From the NCBI GenBank assembly GCA_020831635.1, contig JAFIGC010000037.1:1-41407 (forward strand): DNA of 41,407 nucleotides, written 5' to 3'. The notes under the pieces are model-generated. The model saw nothing but the letters and a program-made list of their open reading frames with translations, had not been told where the DNA came from and made no database searches. A program made the position numbers and the translations under genes. Within the stretch, counting starts at the first letter, position 1. Each line of letters begins with the position of its first letter. This DNA is from Verrucomicrobiota bacterium. GTDB lineage: Bacteria > Verrucomicrobiota > Kiritimatiellia > SS1-B-03-39 > UBA6053. Below are positions 7,298-14,688 of the stretch, piece after piece.

Positions 7298-8818
7298 TTA
7301 TTCATTCACCCGCCCGTTCACCCAAGCCGGACGGTGCAGGGTGGGTTCGCATTCTTTGCCGCCTCCTTGGTGTAGCCGCTCCACGCATTCGTAGCCTTGG
7401 GCGAAGCTGTGGTCTTGATTGGAGACCTCGTACTTCCAGGCCCCGAAGCGTCCGCGGCTGTAGATGTCCTTTTTCTCGAAGGCGCGGAGGACCGGGTCCA
7501 CCACTTGATCACGTCCCAGAAACGGGGTGGGATATCCTTTGGGCAGCCGGCGATGGGTGGTGCCGATCACGGCCCCGGTGTCGGGGATCAGACCGTCTTC
7601 GGTCAAGGCGCGCAGGGTGTCCGCCACCAGGGTTTCTTTTTCCACGGGTTTGTGGGGGCTTTCCGAAATTTCGGCCATGAGCGACCATTGTTCTCCGGGT
7701 CGGGGGACGTTGTTGGGACTGTAATGGCTGAATTGGGTGACCCGATAGTAGGGGCTGTGGGCCTCGGGAAAATACATCCAGCATTTGCCGGACAGTTCCG
7801 ACGGGGCCTGTCCCCATAATCCCACCCCCACGATGTGGGTGGCGGAAGAGACAAGTTGTCCGGCGGTTTCCGACGGTGCCACGCCGGGGCAGAGGCGGAT
7901 GAGATCGTCGAGCGGCAACGTGGACAGCAGTTCCTGGTACCGCACCCGCAGCCCGCTTCGGGTTTCCACGATTTTCTCCACGGGATCGATGCGCACCACG
8001 GGATCGCCATAATGACAGCGTTCGGCGGGCAGCTTGGCGGCCACCGCTTTCCACACCGCCCCGGTGCCGCCGTGACGCGGAAAACGAAAGGTGGCGTTGG
8101 GTCCCCAGCTTTTGTGATCCTCCCCGCTGCGAATGGACCGCATCACTTGCGCCATCTCCGGCACCGCCACCCGCTCGCCAATCCAATGATGGTCCATCCG
8201 TTCCAAAGGACAGGCCCACACCTTGAAATTATAGGGGTTCATAAACAATTCCGCGATCCCCTCGCCGAAAACCGACAGCACCCACTCGCCGAAATTTCGG
8301 GGCCTGTCCCCGATTGACCCGACATATTTTTCGGGGCCTGTCCCCGTTTGACCCGACATATTTTTCGGGGCCTGTCCCCGTTTTACGCCCTGAAGTTTGA
8401 CGGGGCCTGTCCCCGTTTTTTTTCCCGGATTTTGACGGGGCCTGTCCCCGTTCGCGGCTTGCAGGCCGGCGAGGCAGCGGTCGCGGTCGGCGGGGTCGAG
8501 GCGGTGGAGGTTGAGCTGGAAGGGATAGGGGACCCAACGGTTTTTGAAGCGGATCCAGCTTTCGCGCTGGTGTTCGATCCATCCGTCGGGACCGAGGGCG
8601 AGGTCCATGTGGCGGTCGAAGGTCTTGTAGTGGGAAAACTGGACGTGTCCGCCGAGGTCCCAAGTGAAGCCGTGTTCGTCCACAAAGGAGGAGGCGAGGC
8701 CGCCGGGGGTGTCGGCGGCTTCGAGAAGTTGCCAGTCCATGCCGTGCTCCCCGGCCCGGGTGGCGGCGCCGAGTCCCGTGGGGCCGCCACCAATGATGAG
8801 GAGCCGGGTGCGGATCAT
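7298..8818 (-). CDS. FAD-dependent oxidoreductase (amine oxidase / UDP-galactopyranose mutase-like) with an in-frame repeat insertion
   Basis: The gene encodes 506 residues. The N-terminal Rossmann motif LLIIGGGPTGLGAATRAGE, the ELLEAADTPGG-type motif (LLEAADTPGGLASSF) and DLGGHVQFSHY place it among FAD proteins of the protoporphyrinogen oxidase / UDP-galactopyranose mutase type. Such enzymes often act in cell-surface sugar or lipid modification; the substrate here is unknown. Residues about 123-174 are an insertion encoded by five copies of a 15-bp palindrome, read in all three frames (NGDRPR, TGTGPV, RGQAPK, TGTGPE, GDRPR). After it, the family sequence resumes at NFGEWVLSVFGEGIAELFMNPYNFKVWA. 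The insert lies in what is normally a loop, so the enzyme may still work. The gene follows alaS with a 3-nt gap and probably shares its transcript. Confidence 0.8.
   Translation of the reverse strand: MIRTRLLIIGGGPTGLGAATRAGEHGMDWQLLEAADTPGGLASSFVDEHGFTWDLGGHVQFSHYKTFDRHMDLALGPDGWIEHQRESWIRFKNRWVPYPFQLNLHRLDPADRDRCLAGLQAANGDRPRQNPGKKTGTGPVKLQGVKRGQAPKNMSGQTGTGPEKYVGSIGDRPRNFGEWVLSVFGEGIAELFMNPYNFKVWACPLERMDHHWIGERVAVPEMAQVMRSIRSGEDHKSWGPNATFRFPRHGGTGAVWKAVAAKLPAERCHYGDPVVRIDPVEKIVETRSGLRVRYQELLSTLPLDDLIRLCPGVAPSETAGQLVSSATHIVGVGLWGQAPSELSGKCWMYFPEAHSPYYRVTQFSHYSPNNVPRPGEQWSLMAEISESPHKPVEKETLVADTLRALTEDGLIPDTGAVIGTTHRRLPKGYPTPFLGRDQVVDPVLRAFEKKDIYSRGRFGAWKYEVSNQDHSFAQGYECVERLHQGGGKECEPTLHRPAWVNGRVNE
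8298..8450. repeat. Five copies of the palindrome CGGGGCCTGTCCCCG at 34-35 nt spacing, inside a gene
   Basis: Exact copies lie at 8298-8312, 8332-8346, 8366-8380, 8401-8415 and 8436-8450. Each is a near-perfect stem (CGGGG..CCCCG). The spacers are 19, 19, 20 and 20 nt and T-rich. The first two are almost the same (TTGACCCGACATATTTTT), and the third and fourth differ. The array is 153 nt, exactly 51 codons, so the host gene stays in frame. It behaves like an expanding, mobile hairpin word rather than a CRISPR array. Confidence 0.85.
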
Positions 8819-8821
8819 GGC

Positions 8822-11503
8822 TCAGGCCTGCAATTGACCCACCAGCAGCACCGGAACCGAGGCCAGGGCGTCCGCCAGCGCTTCGGGGTCTTTGCCGCCG
8901 GCCTGGGCGCGGTCGGCTTTTCCGCCCCCGCCGCCGCCGCACATTTTGGCGATGGGGCCCACCAATTTGCCGGCATGGGCGCCCCGGGCCTGACATTCTT
9001 CGGCCACGGACACGTTGAAAACGACCTTTCCGTCGGAAATCCCGGCGAGCACAATCACGGCGGGGTCGATTTTCGGACGCAATCCGTCCATCGCTTCCCG
9101 AAGTCCGTCGGCATCCACGCCTTCCAAGCGGGCGGCGAGCAATTTGACCCCCTGGATGTCCTGCACACCCGCAATCAGATCGGAAGCCATGTCCCGCGCG
9201 GAGGCGGCTTTGAGTTCTTTGAGTTCTTTTTCGACTTCCCGCAGCTTGTGCAAAACCGACTGCAGGCGAATGGGCGCCTCCTCGGGTTTCACGCTGAGTT
9301 CGCCGGCAACGCGGTGCAGCAGTTCGTGCTCGCGGGCGGTGTATTCGCGGGCGCTGTGGGCGCACACGGCTTCAATCCGCCGCACCCCGGCGGAAATGCT
9401 GCTTTCCGCGACCAGGCGGATTTGTCCGATTTCCCCCACGCGCCGCACGTGGGTGCCGCCGCAAAGTTCTTTGCTCCAGCCCCCGATATCGACGACCCGG
9501 ACGACGTTGCCGTATTTTTCTCCGAACACCGCCACCACGTCCTCGGGTTTTTCGTCGAACGCCACTTCGTAATCGACCACGGATTCATCGTCGTAGAGGC
9601 GGTCGTTTACGAGTTGCTCGATCTCGCGGAGTTCTTCGGCGGTGAGGGCCTGGAAGTGGTTGAAATCGAAGCGCAGACGGTCGGGGCTCACAAAAGATCC
9701 GGCCTGGCGCACATGATCGCCAAGCTTTTCGCGCAGGGCCCAGTTGAGAATGTGGGTGGCGGAATGGTGGCGCTGAATCTTCCGCCGACGGGGCACGTCC
9801 AAGGTCAAGAGTACCTCCTCGCCTTCGGCAAAGGCGGCGTCGCCCGCCAACAGATGCAAATAACGTCCGGCGTCGTCTTTGACGGTATCGAGGATTTTCG
9901 CGCCGCGATCCCCGGCGGACACCGTGCCCTGATCCCCGATTTGTCCGCCCATCTCGGCATAAAACGGGGTGGAATCGGTGACCAGATAGCGGCGGTCGCC
10001 GGATTCGACCACGGCCACCACCTTGGCGGCGTGGTTTTCCCACGTGACCGGATCGAAGCCGACGAAACGGGTGGCTTCCCCGTCCCCGCTGTCGGCCACT
10101 TTAATGACGCTCTTTTTCTGGGCATCGCGCGCCCGCTGACGCTGGGCCTGCATGGCGGCTTCAAAGCCCTCGAAATCCACTTCCAGTCCCCGCTCGCGGG
10201 CGAGGATTTCGGTGAGATCGAGGGGGAAGCCGTAGGTGTCGTAGAGCGTGAAGGCATCCTTGCCGGAAATGCGCCCATCGGCTTGATCGGCGATAGAGGC
10301 AAAAAGATTGATGCCGCGATCGATGGTGCGGTCGAAAGCGGATTCCTCGGCGCGGAGGACTTTGCGCACCACATCGGCCTGTTCGCGGAGTTCGGGGAAA
10401 ACGGGACCGAGGTTTTCGATGACCGGTTCGGCCAGGGCGGTGAAAAAGCCGGGTTCGAGGTTCAGACGGCGTCCGTACATGACCGCGCGACGCAGAATGC
10501 GGCGCAGCACGTAGTTGCGTCCTTCGTTGCCGGGCAGAATCCCGTCGGCCACCGCCAGGCAGAGGGTGCGGATATGATCGCCCAATACCCGGAAGCAAAT
10601 GTCGCGGGCTTCGTCGTCGGTGGGATTGCGGGCGTCGACGGGCAAGGTGGCGCCGTATTGCAGGCCGCACATGCCGGAAATCGTATCGAAAATGCCTTTG
10701 AAGAGGTCGGCGTTGTAGTTGCTGGGGGCGCGGGTGAAGTCGGTAAAGCCTTTGGTGGTGGCCAAAATGCCGGCCACGCGCTCGAAACCCATGCCGGTGT
10801 CCACGTGACGCGCGGAAAGGGGCTGAAAACCGCCGTCCTCGTTTGCGTTGTATTGGATAAACACCAAGTTCCAAATCTCAATGCACCAGGGGTTGTCGGC
10901 ATTGACGAGTTTGCCGCCGCTGTCGCCTGCCGGGGTCAGGTCCATGTGGATTTCGGAACAGGGTCCGCAAGGTCCGGTGTCTCCCATCATCCAGAAATTG
11001 TCCTTTTTGTTGCCGCGCACGATACGTTCGGCGGGGTCCAGGCCCTCGCGCTCGAAAATGGCCTTCCAGTAATCGTAGGCCTCCTGGTCGAATTCGGCGG
11101 GATCGCCCTCGTCGGGTTGATAGACGCTGGCGTAGAGGCGTTCCTTGGGAAAACCCCAGACCTTGGTCAGCAGTTCCCAGGCCCATTCGATGGCCTCTTC
11201 TTTGAAATAATCGCCAAAGGACCAATTGCCGAGCATTTCGAAAAAGGTCTGGTGATAGGTATCGTACCCGACGTCATCGAGATCGTTGTGCTTGCCGCCA
11301 GCGCGGATGCACTTCTGGGTGTCGGCCACCCGGGAATGGGGGGCGTCGCGGTCCCCGAGGAAATAGGGCACGAAGGGGTTCATGCCCGCGTTGGTGAACA
11401 GCAGGTTCGGCGAGGAGGGCAACAGCGAGGCCGAGGGCACGATGTGGTGGCCCTTGGAGGTGAAAAAATCGAGAAAACTTTGGCGTACGTCGGAAGAGGT
11501 CAT
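8822..11503 (-). CDS. alaS: Alanyl-tRNA synthetase
   Basis: The protein is 893 residues from ATG 11503 (family about 870-900). It charges tRNA-Ala. The N-terminal class II catalytic domain reads SFLDFFTSKGHHIVPSASLLPS, FTNAGMNPF and TFFEMLGNWSFGDYFK. The editing domain carries RHHSATHILNWAL (HxxxH zinc ligands) and ELCGGTH (the Cys/His pair). The C-terminal oligomerisation domain (C-Ala) ends in a Gly-rich CGGGGGGKADRAQAGG motif. I chose the second of two tandem ATGs (11506/11503), giving MTSSDVRQSF, as in other family members. A longer start at 11539 is possible. The FAD oxidoreductase gene follows 3 nt after its stop. A pair of inverted repeats lies upstream. Confidence 0.95.
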   Translation of the reverse strand: MTSSDVRQSFLDFFTSKGHHIVPSASLLPSSPNLLFTNAGMNPFVPYFLGDRDAPHSRVADTQKCIRAGGKHNDLDDVGYDTYHQTFFEMLGNWSFGDYFKEEAIEWAWELLTKVWGFPKERLYASVYQPDEGDPAEFDQEAYDYWKAIFEREGLDPAERIVRGNKKDNFWMMGDTGPCGPCSEIHMDLTPAGDSGGKLVNADNPWCIEIWNLVFIQYNANEDGGFQPLSARHVDTGMGFERVAGILATTKGFTDFTRAPSNYNADLFKGIFDTISGMCGLQYGATLPVDARNPTDDEARDICFRVLGDHIRTLCLAVADGILPGNEGRNYVLRRILRRAVMYGRRLNLEPGFFTALAEPVIENLGPVFPELREQADVVRKVLRAEESAFDRTIDRGINLFASIADQADGRISGKDAFTLYDTYGFPLDLTEILARERGLEVDFEGFEAAMQAQRQRARDAQKKSVIKVADSGDGEATRFVGFDPVTWENHAAKVVAVVESGDRRYLVTDSTPFYAEMGGQIGDQGTVSAGDRGAKILDTVKDDAGRYLHLLAGDAAFAEGEEVLLTLDVPRRRKIQRHHSATHILNWALREKLGDHVRQAGSFVSPDRLRFDFNHFQALTAEELREIEQLVNDRLYDDESVVDYEVAFDEKPEDVVAVFGEKYGNVVRVVDIGGWSKELCGGTHVRRVGEIGQIRLVAESSISAGVRRIEAVCAHSAREYTAREHELLHRVAGELSVKPEEAPIRLQSVLHKLREVEKELKELKAASARDMASDLIAGVQDIQGVKLLAARLEGVDADGLREAMDGLRPKIDPAVIVLAGISDGKVVFNVSVAEECQARGAHAGKLVGPIAKMCGGGGGGKADRAQAGGKDPEALADALASVPVLLVGQLQA

Positions 11504-11558
11504 CATGTCATTTGTCCGGTAAAGGTGAACGGGGGGCATTTCCCTAATGGATTCAGAG

Positions 11559-11664
11559 GGGAATTGTCAATCTTGGGTGTGAAATGTTTGACGAATTTTG
11601 GGGCTGACAATTCCCAAACGAGCGTGTACATTTCATCTTCCATGCAAAATTCGTCACATTTTTC
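11559..11664. promoter_or_regulatory. Interleaved inverted repeats between divergent alaS and sulfotransferase genes
   Basis: GGGAATTGTCA (11559-11569) is the exact reverse complement of TGACAATTCCC (11605-11615). A second pair matches 11581-11599 with the complement of 11646-11664, both containing TGACGAATTTT. Read on the minus strand, the 11564-11569 arm gives TTGACA, a perfect -35 box facing alaS. The -10 region downstream of it (CATTAG-like) is weak. This is the only space for both divergent promoters, so the repeats are candidate operators or a folded leader. Confidence 0.45.
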
Positions 11665-11691
11665 ATCTCAATACCCCGGAAGGCCCTGGTT

Positions 11692-12591
11692 ATGAACCAA
11701 CGGGTGTTTTTGGTCGGCGCCCCCCGTTCGGGAAGCGGGGCGATGCTGGATTTGATCACCGGACAGCCGGATTTCGCCTGGGTTTCCAACAAAGTGAACG
11801 CCGCCCCGGAAAAATTGGCGTTGTCGGCGAAAAACCGGCAATACGACTGGCCGCTTCTGGGCGAATACTGGTTTGAACGACGCTATTACGTCAAGCGCCT
11901 CCCCCACCCCGCCGAGGACACGGACTTCTGGGAACATTACCTGCCCAAGTTCAATGTGGACCCCAAGTCCCCCCGGATTCCCGGACCGGACGATGTCAGT
12001 GACGAAGAAGCCAAACGCTGTCTGGATGCGGTGAACGAAATCCAGATTCAACAAAACAAAGATTTTTTCGTGGCCCAGTACAATGAATGGCCGCGGGTGG
12101 AGATGTTGCGCAAGGTTTTCCCCGAGGCCAAATTCATCCAACTTCAGCGCGATCCGCGCTCGGTGGCCTTTCGCTTGGCCAAATCCTGGGAAAAAGAAAA
12201 ATCCGAAACCACGCTTTGGACGGAACGGGAAGCGTGGAAAGAGATCATGCCGGAGTCTTTGCGGGCGCGGTTCGATGATTTGGCGGATACGCCCCTCAAT
12301 TTCGCCGGCGTGATGGTGCGCTGGTGGCACGAACGCTACAAACAGGAATTTCAGGGAATCCCCGACGAAGATTGGCTTTCCCTGGCCTACGCCGATTTGC
12401 TGTCCCATCCCCAAAAAACCGTGGCCCGGGCTCTGAAATTTTTGGGCATGAAAACCTCCCCGCGCATAAAACGCTACGTCAAATACCACCAAATCCAGGA
12501 CAAAAACCAACGCCTGCGCAAAGATTTGACCGACGACGTGGCCGCGCAACTCGAGCGGGCTGTGAAAAAAGTGCCGCAGCAGGATTCATGA
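11692..12591 (+). CDS. Sulfotransferase family protein
   Basis: The gene encodes 299 residues. VFLVGAPRSGSG (residues 6-16) is the PAPS 5'-phosphosulfate-binding loop. FIQLQRDPRSVAFRLAKSW (about 148-166) is the 3'-phosphate-binding segment. WWHERYK and DWLSLAYADLLSHPQ fit the later conserved helices. The enzyme would move sulfate from PAPS to a hydroxyl or amine acceptor, perhaps a surface glycan or lipid. No signal peptide is present, so it is cytoplasmic or membrane-associated. It is transcribed divergently from alaS. Repeats begin right after the stop. The acceptor cannot be inferred. Confidence 0.85.
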   Translation: MNQRVFLVGAPRSGSGAMLDLITGQPDFAWVSNKVNAAPEKLALSAKNRQYDWPLLGEYWFERRYYVKRLPHPAEDTDFWEHYLPKFNVDPKSPRIPGPDDVSDEEAKRCLDAVNEIQIQQNKDFFVAQYNEWPRVEMLRKVFPEAKFIQLQRDPRSVAFRLAKSWEKEKSETTLWTEREAWKEIMPESLRARFDDLADTPLNFAGVMVRWWHERYKQEFQGIPDEDWLSLAYADLLSHPQKTVARALKFLGMKTSPRIKRYVKYHQIQDKNQRLRKDLTDDVAAQLERAVKKVPQQDS

Positions 12592-13299
12592 CGCGGATTT
12601 TATCGGCAACCAAAAAGGGAAGTGATACCAACGGATGGCTGCGCCGGACAACGGATAAGAGATGGTCGAACATCGAACGTCCAACATCGAACGTTGAAGT
12701 GAGGGGAGAAGGGGGACAGGAGCGCCGATCTCCGCATCGGCTGGGGCGGAGGGGGCTTTCGAGTGCGGAGTGTCGAATGCGGAGTGCGGAGTGGGGTCGA
12801 ACATCGAACTTCCAACATCGAACGTTGAAGGGAGGGACAGGCAACCCCGACACCTTTCCCTCTGCGCCCTCTGCGCCCTCTGCGCTCTCCTGTTCAAAAT
12901 ACATGCTGGATGGAAAACCGGAGGAACAGAAGAAAATTTTGGACTGAAAATCTGCTTTCCGACACCCGGAAAGCACTGGAAAAATTCTTCCGATGCTCGG
13001 AAACCGCTTGATCCTTTGAGGTCCGGACCCCAACGGGGTCCCACCCGTCAGCCCGGCGGCAACGCCCCGGGAAATGGAACCCACCCTCCTTTGCCGACCC
13101 CAACGGGGTCGTACTCCTCCCCTTCAGGCATAAGTTTCCCTCCTTTCCCCTTTGAACCCTCCGCATCCATCCTGTTTGAAATTTCCGGAATATAAGCTTG
13201 TGCATTCTTTTCAATCCGCCTACCATTTCGCCATGATCAATTTATTTTCAGATTTTTTCTGATTGGGTTATGATCGTAAATTTCAACATGTAGGTTTTT
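12592..13299. repeat. Repeat island with several word-like and hairpin repeat families
   Basis: About 700 nt without a credible gene. The 36-nt block GGTCGAACATCGAAC.. recurs at 12664-12699 and 12795-12830 with one mismatch. A reverse copy of the GCCGATGCGGAGATCGGC block lies at 12711-12755. GGAGTGC-type 7-nt words run over 12761-12795. CCCTCTGCG is repeated three times in tandem at 12858-12884. Stem-loops CTTTCCGACACCCGGAAAG (12955-12973) and CTTCCGATGCTCGGAA (12988-13003) follow. The compound repeat has GACCCC-AAC-GGGGTC at 13026-13040 and again at 13096-13110, 70 nt apart. From about 13190 the sequence becomes AT-rich up to the next gene. Confidence 0.75.
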
Positions 13300-13689
13300 A
13301 TGTTTTTACTTTATCTAGCAGCATTTGTTTTGAGTTTTGCATTCATAATTTGCATTCATAAAAAGTACGCAAACAATAAATATCACGACTTCCTCTTGGC
13401 CTTAATTTTATTTTCATGTTTTTCTTATTTGTTTATGATGAACTATTTTATGACTAATTTTGGCGAAACCATTTCAAAGAACAGACAGTCAAGGCTATTG
13501 GCTGAAATTTTCGAAATGTTGGATGTTAGTGAAGAAAGTAATTGCGATATTTTGAAATATCAAGTGAATCATATCGGAAAGAAAATAAATTATGTTTTAC
13601 ATGACGATGAAAAATTGGTTGAATTATACAATTGGCTATATGATCAGACGGCGTCCGATAAGTTGCTCAATGAGGGCCTGCAGGAGTAA
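13300..13689 (+). CDS. Small AT-rich membrane protein, unknown
   Basis: The gene encodes 129 residues with two hydrophobic segments (about 2-20 and 31-51) and then a soluble C-terminal domain of about 75 residues (ISKNRQSRLLAEIFEMLDVSEESNCDI...), probably cytoplasmic or periplasmic. Base composition is strikingly AT-rich and Lys/Asn/Ile codons dominate, unlike the surrounding genes. Together with repeat blocks on both sides, this suggests recent acquisition. No family recognised. Confidence 0.6.
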   Translation: MFLLYLAAFVLSFAFIICIHKKYANNKYHDFLLALILFSCFSYLFMMNYFMTNFGETISKNRQSRLLAEIFEMLDVSEESNCDILKYQVNHIGKKINYVLHDDEKLVELYNWLYDQTASDKLLNEGLQE

Positions 13690-13718
13690 CAGTTTTTCTT
13701 AGATGTCGAAGACTCGCC

Positions 13719-14116
13719 CTGGAGAAAATTCGACGAAGCTCGGGACAAAGCTTGAGACAAAGGCAAATGCCCCCCCTTCGCCCCTGCCGATGCGGAGATC
13801 GGCGCTCCCGTAACGTTCCGCATCGGCCCGGAGATTACGCCGTAGGCTTTCGGTGAGACGTCAGAGGCAAGGCGGTAGCTCGTGGAACTCGCTACACGCA
13901 CTCCAGGGACGCTCCGCGTCGATCCATCCGTGACCACGGGGGGAGTTTCAAACCAACGGCGCCAAGAGGGGAAACCCACCACCAACAGACCCAAAAGACG
14001 CCCCATCGTACAAAGTCGGTATGCGCGAAGCGCCCTGGAGTGCGTGTAGCGAGTTCCACGAGCTACCGCCCTTGTCCGGTTGCTCCCGTAACATTCCACA
14101 TCGCCCCGGAGATTTC
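13719..14116. repeat. Composite repeat: direct repeats and a 38-bp inverted repeat
   Basis: 13871-13908 is the exact reverse complement of 14033-14070 (38 nt, GGCGGTAGCTCGTGGAACTC.. arm) with a 124-nt loop. A 33-nt direct repeat starting GCTCCCGTAAC lies at 13804-13836 and 14082-14114 with three mismatches. The GCCGATGCGGAGATCGGC block is at 13771-13809. 13719-13748 matches, in reverse complement, a sequence at 2467-2498. The same inverted arm type returns at 16942-17069. No gene is credible in 13690-14172. Confidence 0.75.
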
Positions 14117-14172
14117 CGGGCGGAAGACGTTGAGCTTTTGACTTTCCCGGCGGACCCGCTATAAGCGACCGC

Positions 14173-14688
14173 ATGACAACAACTCCCGAACACATGACCG
14201 TGGACGTGGGCGCGGAGGGGATCGACACCGCCGCCCTGGTCGCGGAAATCCGCGCCGAAGTCTCCCGCAAACGCAGGGAAGGCGTGTACACCGATGCCCG
14301 CATTGCCCGCGCCGAACGCCACAACCTGATGTATATGGCCGACAGCGAGGAACTGTTGCGCTTTTATCTCAACTGCCTCCGGGATAGCGTGAACGTGGAC
14401 ATCAATGATTTCGAGATCGAAGACCGCCGTCCGGGCTTCAAGGGCAAGGCGTTGGTGAAAATCAAGGCCGTGATCTGGAAGTTCCTGAAGTTCTACACCT
14501 TCCGGCTGTGGCATCAGCAAAACCAAATCAATGCCCTCATGGTCACGGCGGTGGAAAGCAGTTTCCAGCAGTACGAAAAGAAAATCGCCACCCTGGAGGC
14601 CCGCATTGCCGCTCTCGAAGGCCGCTCGCAAGGGGGCGATCCGAAAGGGGACGACTCGCAAACGGACAAGAAGGAATCCGCCGCATGA
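14173..14688 (+). CDS. Coiled-coil protein of a glycan-synthesis type locus
   Basis: The gene encodes 171 residues. IDTAALVAEIRAEVSRKR (residues 17-34) is a pattern I associate with proteins from surface-polysaccharide loci. KIKAVIWKFLKFYTFRLWHQQNQINALMVTAVE (about 97-128) is an amphipathic, aromatic segment. A coiled coil (YEKKIATLEARIAALEGRS) and a charged tail follow. No enzyme motif is seen. It may scaffold or tether the glycosyltransferase encoded next. Its TGA overlaps the glycosyltransferase ATG (ATGA), so translation is coupled. Confidence 0.65.
   Translation: MTTTPEHMTVDVGAEGIDTAALVAEIRAEVSRKRREGVYTDARIARAERHNLMYMADSEELLRFYLNCLRDSVNVDINDFEIEDRRPGFKGKALVKIKAVIWKFLKFYTFRLWHQQNQINALMVTAVESSFQQYEKKIATLEARIAALEGRSQGGDPKGDDSQTDKKESAA

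Noticed and set aside
8298-8450. CRISPR array
   Set aside because: The regular 34-35 nt spacing is suggestive, but repeats are only 15 nt and palindromic, spacers are 19-20 nt and partly identical, the array is inside a gene, and no cas genes are near.
8348-11695. 1115-residue plus-strand open frame opposite alaS
   Set aside because: It is antisense to a clear alaS. The Gly/Phe/His/Val-rich composition is the usual shadow of GC-rich coding sequence, and no domain is seen.
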